This document shows positions 1-7,771 of a DNA stretch of 38,477 nucleotides, piece by piece. The notes under the pieces are model-generated. The model worked only from the letters and a program-made list of their open reading frames with translations, was not told where the DNA came from and did no database searches. The stretch is from positions 1-38,477 of the forward strand of contig NZ_JAOQJC010000060.1 of assembly GCF_025567625.1 (NCBI RefSeq), read 5' to 3'. Numbering within the stretch: position 1 is the stretch's first letter; each line of letters starts with the position of its first letter. The stretch is from Paenibacillus sp. J5C2022. Lineage in GTDB: Bacteria; Bacillota; Bacilli; Paenibacillales; Paenibacillaceae. Made by a program: the position numbers and the translations under genes.

Positions 1-26
1 TGTATCGTAGCCACAGCAATTCAATC

Positions 27-104
27 AGGCTAGGAACTAGCCTTCAAGGAGGGACGAGGTTACGAGTCCCGATGATTTGAGAAGCTCGTCAATGAATTGA
101 CGAG
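27..104. promoter_or_regulatory. Three inverted repeats in the leader of the lactonase gene
   Basis: Three short dyads lie in the 120 bases before the first gene. The first is AGGCTAG-GAA-CTAGCCT at 27-43. The second is GGGAC (51-55) with GTCCC (66-70). The third is a perfect 9-bp dyad, CTCGTCAAT-GA-ATTGACGAG, at 85-104. None is followed by a T-run, so they do not look like terminators. The third has the size and symmetry of a repressor operator. The upstream side is cut by the window edge, so no promoter can be assigned. Confidence 0.4.
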
Positions 105-120
105 AGGTTCACCTTATTAA

Positions 121-1245
121 ATGAAAGAGATAGGAGTGAGTACAGGCGCGATGAAAAAGGGTTGGAAAGATGGACTGCTGTATATCGGATGCTACGGCGA
201 GCAGAGCGAAACGACAATTCATGTGTGCCGGCTGGACAAAGGAACGGGAGAGCTGACGCTGCTTCAAAGCACGGCTGGAGTAGAGAATGCCTCCTATCTG
301 GCGATTCACCCCGGCGGCGAACGTCTGTATGCGGTGAAGGAGACGGATCATAGTGACGGAAGATCGGGCGGCGGAGTCGTCAGCATGACAATAGGAACCG
401 ACGGATTGCTGGGAGAGACGACGAGCAGTCAGTCTTCGGAAGGGGCGCATCCATGTTATGTCAGCGTCGCTGTTGACGGTCGCGCTGTGTTCGTGGCGAA
501 CTATACGGGAGGCCATGCTGCGCTGCTGCCGCTTACGTCGAACGGTGAATTGCGGCCTGCTTCTTCGGTGAAGGGAGGAGGCATGGAAGAAGGGGCAGAG
601 ATTGCCGGAGAGGGGCAACATGTGAAGTCCAACGCCCACTGCATAACCGCGCTGCCAGACACTGAATATGTGTGCGTGGCCGATCTGGGACAGGATGCAA
701 TTATCACTTACCGTGTCAATCTTGATCAGGGGACGCTGGACCGGCATCATGTATGTCGTCTTCATAAAGGGGCTGGACCGAGGCATCTCGTCTTCCATTC
801 CGCACTACCTGTGGCATATGTCGCGAACGAGCCGGATTCCAGCATAACATTGCTGAGTGTCGATAAGGATGCTGGTACGCTAACGCCGCTGCACACCTAT
901 TCATCGCTGCCTGCAGATTACGACGGCTACAATGATTCAGCGGATATTCATCTGTCTCCGGATGACCGCTACCTGTACAGCTCCAATCGCGGCCACAACA
1001 GCATCGCTGTATTCGAAGTGAACGAAGACGACGGCAAGCTGACGGCGGTTCAGCATGTAAGCTGCGGAGGCGAGCTGCCTCGCAACTTCGGCATTACGCC
1101 GGACGGCGGCTACTTGCTGGCGGCCAATCATAAGAGCGGTACAGTCATTGTATTCCGTCGCGATGCGGCAAGCGGGAAGCTGACACAGACGGAGCACTCT
1201 CTTGCGGTATCCTCGCCGGTATGCGTGCGTTTTGCAATTAGCTAG
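121..1245 (+). CDS. Lactonase family protein (6-phosphogluconolactonase-like beta-propeller)
   Basis: This 374-residue protein belongs to the lactonase (YkgB/Pgl-type, MLE-like) seven-bladed beta-propeller family; bacterial members hydrolyse 6-phosphogluconolactone or related sugar lactones in the cytosol. Visible family traits are the opening LYIGCY strand, repeated blades with turns such as IHPGGERLYAV, LSPDDRYLYSSNRGHNSI and ITPDGGYLLAANH, and a length close to the usual 340-380 residues. There is no signal peptide. The start is uncertain. ATG 121 has only a weak AGAGG 13 bases upstream, and ATG 151 (before KKGWKDG) follows TAGGAG at a long distance. The family core begins only around residue 20, so either start keeps it intact. 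An MFS transporter gene follows 33 bases later on the same strand and is probably co-transcribed. The exact substrate is not shown by the sequence. Confidence 0.85.
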   Translation: MKEIGVSTGAMKKGWKDGLLYIGCYGEQSETTIHVCRLDKGTGELTLLQSTAGVENASYLAIHPGGERLYAVKETDHSDGRSGGGVVSMTIGTDGLLGETTSSQSSEGAHPCYVSVAVDGRAVFVANYTGGHAALLPLTSNGELRPASSVKGGGMEEGAEIAGEGQHVKSNAHCITALPDTEYVCVADLGQDAIITYRVNLDQGTLDRHHVCRLHKGAGPRHLVFHSALPVAYVANEPDSSITLLSVDKDAGTLTPLHTYSSLPADYDGYNDSADIHLSPDDRYLYSSNRGHNSIAVFEVNEDDGKLTAVQHVSCGGELPRNFGITPDGGYLLAANHKSGTVIVFRRDAASGKLTQTEHSLAVSSPVCVRFAIS

Positions 1246-1278
1246 TTAATTAATAGATTGGAAGGCAGGTCCTGTACA

Positions 1279-2511
1279 GTGTCAACTCAAGCTGCGGGAG
1301 CCCGTGCGGAGAGCGTATTGCGCACGACTACCGTATACACCATGTTATTCGCAATCAGCGCTGTGCATATGCTGAACGATTCCATGCAGTCTGTTGTAGC
1401 CGCCCTGGTTCCTGTATTTCATGATGCGATGCATCTATCGTTTGCCCAGGTAGGGTGGATTATCTTCACGTTGAATATGACTTCATCCATTATGCAGCCC
1501 GTCGTAGGGATGTGGTCGGACAAGCGTCCGACACCGTGGATGCTGCCGGTCGGGATGCTGTGCAGCATGGGCGGAATGATCGGCATGGCCTTCGCGCAGA
1601 GCTTCGCACTGCTGCTCTTGTCTGTTGTATTCGTCGGCTTCGGCTCAGCCGTCTTTCATCCGGAAGGCTCGCGGGTCGTCTATCTTGCCGCAGGCAAGCG
1701 CAGGGCGTTCGCGCAGGCGCTCTATCAGGTTGGCGGCAATTTCGGCCAGTCGCTGGCCCCGCTAATGACGCTTTACATCTTCTTGCCGCTAGGCCAGCGG
1801 GGAGCGATATGGGGAACGCTGCTTGCGCTTGCGGCGATTATTATTTTATATCGGGTAGTGCCATGGTATTCGAGGCGGCTGGAGGAGCAGGGAAGAGCAA
1901 CTGCAGCTGCGAAGAAGAAGGGGGTGCATGCCGAAGAGGATGGAATCGCCTCCTTCACGCGCCGAGCTGTCGCTATCGCGCTATCCTTGCTGTTATTCAT
2001 TGTCATTGCCCGTACTTGGTATGCAGCGGCGATCGGCAATTTCTATCAGTTCTACGCCAAGGAAACTTATGGCATCTCTATCGGGATGGCTCAGATCCCG
2101 CTCTTCCTGTTCATGGCAGCAGGGGTAGCAGGCACATTCTTCGGCGGATTGATGGGGGATCGGATCGGGAGGAAGCAAGTTATGCTGTTCTCTCTGCTGG
2201 GTTCAGCACCGTTCGCTCTGGCGCTGCCTCATTTGCCGTTAGCTTGGGTCTACCCGGCAATTGCGCTGATGGGCTTCATCCTGCAGTCGGGCTTCTCCGT
2301 TAGCGTCGTCTATGCGCAAGAGCTGCTGCCGGGCAAGGTCGGAACGGCCTCAGGACTGATTACGGGCCTTGCGTTCGGCATGGGCGCGCTTGGCGCCATC
2401 GTCCTGGGGAATATGGCCGACACGCATGGCATATCGCCTGTCATGATAGGCGCAAGCGTGCTGCCTCTGGCGGGCATATTGGCGATATGGCTGCCCAAGG
2501 ACCGGAGATAG
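1279..2511 (+). CDS. MFS transporter, fosmidomycin-resistance (Fsr) type
   Basis: This is a 410-residue, 12-helix major facilitator protein. The closest pattern I recognise is the fosmidomycin resistance family: an early HMLNDSMQSV segment, the HPEGSRVVY motif near residue 130, QVGGNFGQSLAPL in helix 5, and the GDRIGRK loop near the start of the second half. Family members export small molecules through the cytoplasmic membrane by proton antiport; the substrate here is unknown. A central charged loop (about 195-225, rich in K, E and A) separates the two six-helix halves. I chose the GTG at 1279 because GGAAGGCAGG sits about ten bases upstream; an in-frame TTG at 1258 has no such site. The gene follows the lactonase gene by 33 bases and probably shares its transcript. 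Confidence 0.85.
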   Translation: MSTQAAGARAESVLRTTTVYTMLFAISAVHMLNDSMQSVVAALVPVFHDAMHLSFAQVGWIIFTLNMTSSIMQPVVGMWSDKRPTPWMLPVGMLCSMGGMIGMAFAQSFALLLLSVVFVGFGSAVFHPEGSRVVYLAAGKRRAFAQALYQVGGNFGQSLAPLMTLYIFLPLGQRGAIWGTLLALAAIIILYRVVPWYSRRLEEQGRATAAAKKKGVHAEEDGIASFTRRAVAIALSLLLFIVIARTWYAAAIGNFYQFYAKETYGISIGMAQIPLFLFMAAGVAGTFFGGLMGDRIGRKQVMLFSLLGSAPFALALPHLPLAWVYPAIALMGFILQSGFSVSVVYAQELLPGKVGTASGLITGLAFGMGALGAIVLGNMADTHGISPVMIGASVLPLAGILAIWLPKDRR

Positions 2512-2535
2512 GCGAAGGAGACATTACTCCCGTAT

Positions 2536-2634
2536 ATGTTCAGGAATATGGCTGATAATTTCTTTTATCGTAAAGGAGATGCGACTGATCCTTCCGGACT
2601 GTACGGTCGTGGCCCCGGTGTAAATTTCCGTTAG
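2536..2634 (+). CDS. Candidate 32-residue peptide gene
   Basis: An uninterrupted small reading frame begins with ATG 2536 and ends with TAG 2632-2634. Its product starts MFRNMADNFFYRKGD and ends GLYGRGPGVNFR. It is rich in Gly, Arg, Asp and aromatics and does not look like random frame output. AAGGAG at 2515-2520 lies 15 bases before the ATG, which is long for a ribosome binding site. The second in-frame ATG (2548) has AGGA only two bases ahead. The frame sits just after the MFS gene and before an inverted repeat and a minus-strand terminator. I do not recognise a family. It could be a real small protein, a signal peptide-like peptide or chance. Confidence 0.3.
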   Translation: MFRNMADNFFYRKGDATDPSGLYGRGPGVNFR

Positions 2635-2649
2635 CTCATAGGACGAGCC

Positions 2650-2682
2650 GGTAAGCTCGTACTGCTCCACTTGGAGCTTACC
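2650..2682. repeat. 9-bp inverted repeat with 15-base loop
   Basis: GGTAAGCTC (2650-2658) pairs perfectly with GAGCTTACC (2674-2682). There is no T-run directly after it on the plus strand, although TTTTTCT occurs about 25 bases on (2708-2714). It may be a weak terminator for the plus-strand genes or a structured 3' end for the small peptide frame. Confidence 0.45.
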
Positions 2683-2756
2683 GTGTGCACTCCTCTCGGG
2701 TACATGCTTTTTCTAAGATCGTACATTAATTAGCCGAATATGGAAATTTAGTTCAG

Positions 2757-2793
2757 AAAAAGCCCCCCCAACTACGCTGTTGTGAGGGGGGCT
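2757..2793 (-). terminator. Rho-independent terminator of the nitrilase-family gene
   Basis: AGCCCCCC (2761-2768) and GGGGGGCT (2786-2793) form an 8-bp GC-rich stem. Read on the minus strand the stem is followed by TTTTCTG, giving a canonical intrinsic terminator 43 bases after the stop codon of the minus-strand gene ending at 2836. Confidence 0.85.
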
Positions 2794-2835
2794 GCACGCT
2801 GTTTTCGATTATGCGTCGGAATAGTTAAGGCTAGC

Positions 2836-4128
2836 TTATCTATTCCGGCGTGAGCGGCGGTTCAACTCGCTATAGGTGTTCGGACGCCGCTCTTCTACAT
2901 AAAGACTGCGCCCTTCGCCGTATCCCGGTCCGACCGACAGCCATAACGTTCGGAAGCGCTCATTCAGATCGATCTCCTCCACCAGCACCTCGCGCTTGGG
3001 ATGCGTCGATTCCGCAAGGATAACGCCTTGCGGATTGACGATGCGGGACGGCTTGTCGCCGTTCCAGCCCGCTACGACCATATATTGTCCGTTGGAGATC
3101 GAATCCGCCAGACATTGCATGACAGCGTCTCCCTTCGTCGAGACGAATACGATCTCGCAGCTGTGCAATCTCATCATGCGGGCGCTCTCCGGGAAGAAGT
3201 GGTCCCAGCATACCAGCATGCCGATCTTGCCGAAGTCGGTGTCGAATACCGGATAATCGCTGCCAGGGTTAATGCCGTTCTTTGCTTCTGTCACCGTCAG
3301 ATGCACCTTCCGGTACTTTCCTTCGATATCGCCCGTTCGGCCGATCAGGACGCTTGTGTTGTACAGGAAGCCTTCCTTATCCTTCTCATGGAAGTTAACG
3401 ATTATATAAGCGCCGATTTCGCGCGCTTTCCGGCAGAACGCCTCCGTTACCGGCCCAGGTATCGTCTGGGCCGCTTCCATTAGCGGTACGCCGCCAGGCC
3501 TGATCATCAGCTCGGAGAAGCAGATGATATCGGCGCCTTGCCTGCCCGCTTCATCGGCCAGCTCCAGCATCGTCCGCACATGCGAATCGACGGTGGCATG
3601 CGGATCGTTGTCGATCCGGAGGAACGTTGTCGCCACCTTCACATTGCGGGGGGCAAGCGGCGAAGTCTCCGCTGCAACGGGCTGTCGCCACTTCACCTTT
3701 CCTGATGCCGTACGGAAGAAGATCAGCTCCAACTGCAATTGCCCCGCTCCAGGAGGAGCTTGCCCCGTCAGATGCAGCTCTATCCAGCCGTCAGGCTGCT
3801 GGGAAGCCTCCGTCAAGTAGTCCGCCTGAAGCAGCTTGCCATCGGCATCGTTCCATGTTGCCAGCGCATGAACCGTATTGGCATCGTCATCATGATCTTC
3901 GCACGAATACTGAGCGGAAATACGATAGGTCGTCTCCGCCTGAATAGGGATCGCGGAGCATATCCAGCGGCCGTCCATCTGACGTCTGCCGTTCGCTGTG
4001 ATCGTCAGGCAAGCTTCATTGCCCTCTGATGCTTTATGAAAGATCGGAGTCATCTGCGGCATGGGCGACCACCGCTCCCATGTATCCGAAGCGATCGGTG
4101 GCGCTAAATTAGTGCTAGTAGTCGTCAT
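2836..4128 (-). CDS. Carbon-nitrogen hydrolase (nitrilase superfamily) with N-terminal accessory domain
   Basis: This 430-residue cytosolic enzyme belongs to the nitrilase superfamily, which hydrolyses amide or nitrile C-N bonds through a Glu-Lys-Cys triad. The triad is visible: Glu206 in FSELMIRPGG, Lys274 in KYRKVHLT and Cys307 in GMLVCWDHFFPESAR. The catalytic domain occupies about 163-415. The first 160 residues are extra: they have alternating hydrophobic, beta-rich composition (WICSAIPIQAETTYRISAQ, GWIELHLTGQAPPGAGQLQL) like a small carbohydrate-binding sandwich, and no signal peptide precedes them. GGAAAGGAAG lies just upstream of the ATG. It is a single-gene unit with its own promoter (4206-4266) and terminator. 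Because that promoter matches the one before the beta-helix protein, the enzyme probably acts on a nitrogen-containing product of the glycan pathway; this is inference. Confidence 0.88.
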   Translation of the reverse strand: MTTTSTNLAPPIASDTWERWSPMPQMTPIFHKASEGNEACLTITANGRRQMDGRWICSAIPIQAETTYRISAQYSCEDHDDDANTVHALATWNDADGKLLQADYLTEASQQPDGWIELHLTGQAPPGAGQLQLELIFFRTASGKVKWRQPVAAETSPLAPRNVKVATTFLRIDNDPHATVDSHVRTMLELADEAGRQGADIICFSELMIRPGGVPLMEAAQTIPGPVTEAFCRKAREIGAYIIVNFHEKDKEGFLYNTSVLIGRTGDIEGKYRKVHLTVTEAKNGINPGSDYPVFDTDFGKIGMLVCWDHFFPESARMMRLHSCEIVFVSTKGDAVMQCLADSISNGQYMVVAGWNGDKPSRIVNPQGVILAESTHPKREVLVEEIDLNERFRTLWLSVGPGYGEGRSLYVEERRPNTYSELNRRSRRNR

Positions 4129-4205
4129 TCAGAGATACTTCCTTTCCTTATGGAATTCTTGTGGCTTATGGCATACACACTTTTCATCCCACTATCGCTA
4201 GTTTC

Positions 4206-4266
4206 ATCGTAGGATTGTGATGCCAACACTGTCAATTTTAAAAAAGTCATTCTAGAATTTCTTAAA
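4206..4266 (-). promoter_or_regulatory. Sigma-A promoter with upstream activator-like element (nitrilase gene)
   Basis: On the minus strand a -35 TTGACA (4230-4235) and -10 TACGAT (4206-4211) are separated by 18 bases, about 70 bases before the start codon. Directly upstream, 4236-4266 reads TTAAGAAATTCTAGAATGAC followed by TTTTTTAAAAT on the minus strand. That block is nearly identical to the one at 7801-7833 before the beta-helix gene. A weak cre-like match (TGACAGTGTTGGCA, 11 of 14) overlaps the -35. The conserved block is best read as an activator binding site abutting the -35. Confidence 0.7.
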
Positions 4267-4274
4267 CGAAAATC

Positions 4275-4524
4275 CGAGGCACGCTTGGCGGGGGCTATGT
4301 GACTAAAATGAGCGATAGCGCCTGCACGCCTGACGGGTCTATGTGACCACAATGAGCGATAGCGCACACTTACCTCTACTTTTCCGAGTCTATGTGACCA
4401 TTTTGAGCGATAGCTTCTGCTTTTCGGTGGTACGAGGCACGCTTGGCGGGGCTATGTGACCAAAATGAGAGATAGCGCACACTTACCTCTACTTTTCCGA
4501 GTCTATGTACCATTTGAGCGATAA
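4275..4524. repeat. Mosaic intergenic repeat: five TATGTGAC...GAGCGATAG copies within a larger duplication
   Basis: A 25-base element, TATGTGACCAAAATGAGCGA plus TAGCG, recurs at 4296-4320, 4340-4364, 4391-4414, 4453-4477 and, degenerate, 4504-4523. Longer blocks are also duplicated: CGAGGCACGCTTGGCGGGG occurs before copies 1 and 4, and GCACACTTACCTCTACTTTT after copies 2 and 4. The whole stretch therefore arose by partial duplication of about 150 bases. No plausible gene is present. Confidence 0.8.
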
Positions 4525-4560
4525 GCCCTTACTTACTTTAGTTGCTAAGTAGCAACGGTA

Positions 4561-4990
4561 TATCGTACAAATCTCCACAGGGGTGCGCTTGATTGAGCTG
4601 TTTTGTACGATTTATCGTACAAATCTCCACAAGGGTGGACTCAATTGGCCTGTTTTGTACGATTTATCGTACAACTCCTCACAGGGGTGCGCTTGATTGA
4701 GCTGTTTTGTACGAATTATCGTACAAATCCCCACAAGGGTGAGCTCAATTGACCTGTTTTGTACGATTTATCGTACAACTCCTCACAGGGGTGCGCTTGA
4801 TTGAGCTGTTTTGTACGATTTATCGTACAAATTTCCACAGGAGTGGACTCAATTGACCTGTTTTGTACGAATTATCGTACAAATCCCCCCAGGTGGGTGC
4901 TCGATTGAGCTGTTTTGTACGAATTATCGTACAAATCCCCACAGGAGAACGCTCGATTGACCTAATTTGTACGATTTATCGTACAAATCC
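4561..4990. repeat. 52-bp tandem array with 104-bp higher-order pattern and palindromic junctions
   Basis: Eight copies of a 52-base unit start at 4561, 4613, 4665, 4717, 4769, 4821, 4873 and 4925, with a partial ninth at 4977. Every unit begins TATCGTACAA and ends TTTTGTACGA plus TT or AT. Each junction is a dyad, TTTGTACGAT with ATCGTACAAA two bases apart. The unit interior alternates between two types, GCGCTTGATTGAGCTG and GGACTCAATTGACCTG-like, for at least the first six copies. The true period is therefore 104. A small hairpin GTTGCT-AAGT-AGCAAC (4541-4556) precedes the array. The spacing and lack of unique spacers exclude a CRISPR. Confidence 0.9.
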
Positions 4991-5032
4991 TCTTTAGAGT
5001 GGGAGAGGGATGACAGAAGTGTGATCGGACAA

Positions 5033-5368
5033 ACGCAGTCACACAAGTACGCAAGCACGCGAACGAGCAAGTACGCAGGTACGCAGGCACGTGAACGAGC
5101 AAATACGCAAGCACGCGAACGAGCAAGTACGCAGGCACGCGAACGAGCAAGTACGCAAGCACGCGAACGAGCAAGTACGCAGGTACGCGAACGAGCAAGT
5201 ACGCAAGCACGCGAACGAGCAAGTACGCAGGTACGCAAGCACGCGAATGAGCAAGTACGCAAGCACGCGAACGAGCAAGTACGCAGGTACGCAGGCACGC
5301 GAACGAGCAAGTACGCAAGCACGCGAATGAGCAAGTACGCAGATACGCAGGCACGCAGGCACACAAGC
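5033..5368. repeat. Octamer-phased minisatellite (42 consecutive 8-bp units)
   Basis: From 5033 the sequence can be cut into 42 consecutive 8-base words with no insertion or deletion. Almost all are variants of ACGCRARY. The commonest words are ACGCAAGC, ACGCGAAC and GAGCAAGT, usually in that order, giving a 24-base superunit. ACGCAGGT and ACGCAGGC are interspersed. Because 24 is divisible by three, several frames on both strands stay open, but the predicted peptides are pure low-complexity repeats with no start context, so I do not call a gene. The plus strand is strongly depleted in T. Confidence 0.9.
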
Positions 5369-5397
5369 ACGATAATCTCGTGCTTGCGCGCCTGTGG
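5353..5397 (-). repeat. Inverted duplicate closing the octamer array; 3' hairpin of the beta-helix mRNA
   Basis: The last octamers (5353-5372) are followed, after five bases, by an inverted copy (5378-5397) that matches at 16 of 20 positions, with a perfect 9-bp core CAAGCACGA/TCGTGCTTG. In minus-strand RNA two of the mismatches become G-U pairs. It lies 9 bases after the stop of the beta-helix gene. It lacks a U-tract, so it may protect or mark the 3' end rather than act as a classic terminator. Confidence 0.55.
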
Positions 5398-5405
5398 TAA
5401 GCGAA

Positions 5406-7730
5406 TTAAGGTGTCGGGTTCGTGCCGTACACTTCAAGCTCTTTAATGTAGGTAAGCGGACTAGCCACTCCATCACCGCTCTCATAGCCCCCCACCCAGA
5501 AGCGGATGTAACGCGCCTTCTTCGGCGCCATCATAATCGTTGTTCCAGAAGGGGTTGCGATAAATTCTTCATCTTCGCCATATCCAAGTCCGATGCTGTT
5601 GTCCTCATCATTGTTGTAGATCGTGAACGCGTCGTAGAAATCGGCTGTCTCGGACACCTGAATGGCCAAGTCCTTATATGTGTACAGATGGCTGCTCGCC
5701 TGGAAAAACATTTTAAACATGCTGACATCTTTGAACGTGCCAAGATCGAGCTGAACGTAGGCAATCGGGTAACCGGTATTGCCGACTACGCTTGTACCGG
5801 ATGCGGTAGATCCGTCCGTCAAATAGACGGGATTCGTCACCGTGCCGGGATAGCTTCCGCCAGGAACGCCGAAGGTTGGTACAACGCCTGTCGATACGTT
5901 CGCCAGAGACATCCCGCTATATTGAACGGCGCCCATGCTCGGCTTCGACGGATCGCCCGGATTGCCGAAGTAGTCGACGAAGTCTGTTCCGTAATAGGTT
6001 ACGTCAGCGACACTGGCGCCTTCTCTCAATGCGGCGGGCGAGCCTGCCGTCAACCGGAAGTCGCGATTGGCTGCATCCGCGAACAACGGGTCCAATTGCG
6101 TATTGTCCGCGCAGCTGGCACAAGTGGCATTAAGCTCGGATGCGGTTTTGCTGTCCGCCGTATCATTTTTGAACTTGACGGAAGGTCTCGTGGCGCTGCC
6201 GTCCCAGAAGTTGTTGTTGTTGACGTCCAGCTCCCCGGTCGACTGCCATACATTCAGGGCTATGTCGCCGACATAGCTCTCATGCCAATTCGTCATAATG
6301 TTGTTGGAGATGACGTTGCCGTCCACAATATCCGTTCCCGTAGCGCCCGACGCTGTCCCGATGACCATGGAAGCCTGCTCCGATTCGGCAATCGTATTGT
6401 TGATGAACCGGTTATTCCGGGCCTCCATGTATTGGCCGGCGCTGCCCAGGTACCATGTGTTCATATCGGCGGCGTAGGGCTGATGGGAGTGGGGGATAAC
6501 TTCCGTATCTTTCACCCCGGCGAAGATGTTGCTGTAGAAGTGATTGTAGCTGCCTTGCACATGGCTGGTCGTCGTGTAATCGTGCATATAATTTCGGCGA
6601 ATTGTATTATTCGTTGTTTTGCCCGGAATTCCGATGACGTCAATCGTCCGGGAATAGCCCGCATCGCCGCCGGACACGTCATTGCGGTCTACCAATATAT
6701 GATGAACGCCTGACATAGCGGGCTCGTACCCTGTTAGCGAGATCGCCGAATGACCGAAGTTAATGATTCGGTTGTCTTTAATAACGCCGCCGTCCACTGC
6801 ATGCATATAGCGAATGCCGTCCCCATATTCCATCGTATCCGCAACCGTCATATGGTCCGCCCATACTTTATCGAAGAAGCTGTTCGTTACGCTAATATCT
6901 TCAACTTTGGCGGTTGGAGAAGTCGTTATAAGGTTATGTACGGATAATCCGTACTTGGTCAGCTTCGTTACCGAAATATTATCGAATGAGATGTTGGTGC
7001 CCGGTGCCTGCACTTCAATTCCAAGCCATGATGAACCGCCGCGGAAGTCGATGCCGCTTACTTGCACATGATGAGTATCGTTCATGACCAGAACGGGGAC
7101 ACTCCCCGCTGCCGGAACGGGATGCACTTCCACATTCGTCGGAGCAACCGTGTCGGACCCGGTATTGACATAGACGTAAGTGCTTGTCATGGCCCATTCA
7201 TCAGGCGTATTGACATGGGCGGAGGTAGGCTGTCTCAGCTTCGGAACGTCATTGACGTAGAGGCGATAAGCATCCGTATATCCGCTAATGGCATGTCTCC
7301 ACTGATAAGTGCCGGCGACGTTCTCCCATCCCGCATCGTTCAGCAGGTCCAGATTGGAGATAACGGGACGGGGACCGGCGCCGTAGGCATCCAATATGAT
7401 CGGCTTCGCAGCCGTTCCCGACAGGCCGGATAAATCAACATTGTCGAGCGGAATATTCCAGGCGTCCCCGCGTCTGAACTTTAGAGTATTTCCTTCCCCG
7501 CTCCCGGAGCCGACTGCCAGCGCGACGGCAGCACCCAGCGTTCGCTTCGGTGTTGCTTCCGTGAGTCCGTCATTGGTGTCGTCCCCGGACGTGGAGAAGT
7601 AGTAAGTAGTGCCGCCGGCCGCGAAGGCCTGCTCCGGAGCGATCCCCCCCCAAGAACCGGCGGCCAGACAGAAGGCCATGCATACCAATAAAATGCAACG
7701 TGTCATATTGCTTTGTAAAGCGTTGTGCAC
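5406..7730 (-). CDS. Secreted right-handed beta-helix protein with C-terminal discoidin-like domain
   Basis: This is a 774-residue exported protein. A signal peptide with hydrophobic core CILLVCMAFCLAAGSWGG ends near AFA (about residue 37). The mature protein opens with YYFSTSGDDTNDGLTEATPK, the usual start of pectate-lyase-like beta-helix proteins. Residues about 170-560 contain the repeating short strands and Asn/Asp/His turns of a parallel beta-helix (for example VDRNDVSGG, NNTIRRNYMHDY, NRFINNTI). Residues about 615-774 resemble an F5/8 type C (discoidin) sugar-binding fold ending in KARYIRFWVGGYE and IKELEVYG. Such proteins bind or cleave polysaccharides outside the cell; no catalytic residues can be assigned. 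GTG 7730 is preferred because AAGGAGG is eight bases upstream, while ATG 7736 is only two to three bases from it. The promoter at 7772-7836 is shared in design with the nitrilase gene. Confidence 0.82.
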   Translation of the reverse strand: MHNALQSNMTRCILLVCMAFCLAAGSWGGIAPEQAFAAGGTTYYFSTSGDDTNDGLTEATPKRTLGAAVALAVGSGSGEGNTLKFRRGDAWNIPLDNVDLSGLSGTAAKPIILDAYGAGPRPVISNLDLLNDAGWENVAGTYQWRHAISGYTDAYRLYVNDVPKLRQPTSAHVNTPDEWAMTSTYVYVNTGSDTVAPTNVEVHPVPAAGSVPVLVMNDTHHVQVSGIDFRGGSSWLGIEVQAPGTNISFDNISVTKLTKYGLSVHNLITTSPTAKVEDISVTNSFFDKVWADHMTVADTMEYGDGIRYMHAVDGGVIKDNRIINFGHSAISLTGYEPAMSGVHHILVDRNDVSGGDAGYSRTIDVIGIPGKTTNNTIRRNYMHDYTTTSHVQGSYNHFYSNIFAGVKDTEVIPHSHQPYAADMNTWYLGSAGQYMEARNNRFINNTIAESEQASMVIGTASGATGTDIVDGNVISNNIMTNWHESYVGDIALNVWQSTGELDVNNNNFWDGSATRPSVKFKNDTADSKTASELNATCASCADNTQLDPLFADAANRDFRLTAGSPAALREGASVADVTYYGTDFVDYFGNPGDPSKPSMGAVQYSGMSLANVSTGVVPTFGVPGGSYPGTVTNPVYLTDGSTASGTSVVGNTGYPIAYVQLDLGTFKDVSMFKMFFQASSHLYTYKDLAIQVSETADFYDAFTIYNNDEDNSIGLGYGEDEEFIATPSGTTIMMAPKKARYIRFWVGGYESGDGVASPLTYIKELEVYGTNPTP

Positions 7731-7771
7731 ATCCATTTCCTCCTTACATTCAATTTTTGTGGCGCATGACC

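Noticed and set aside
4125..4367. 80-codon minus-strand frame upstream of the nitrilase gene
   Set aside because: It spans the promoter and the TATGTGAC repeats; the product reflects the repeat sequence only.
4561..4990. CRISPR array
   Set aside because: The whole 52-bp unit is repeated, including its interior, with no unique spacers; the higher-order period is 104, and no cas gene is present.
4924..5485. Repeat-rich protein genes on both strands over the octamer array
   Set aside because: A 24-base period keeps several frames open at once, the predicted products are simple repeats, and no start site has a ribosome binding site.
5394..6713. Long plus-strand frame (439 codons) opposite the beta-helix gene
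   Set aside because: It lies opposite a gene with signal peptide, promoter and recognisable domains, and its own product has no recognisable pattern.
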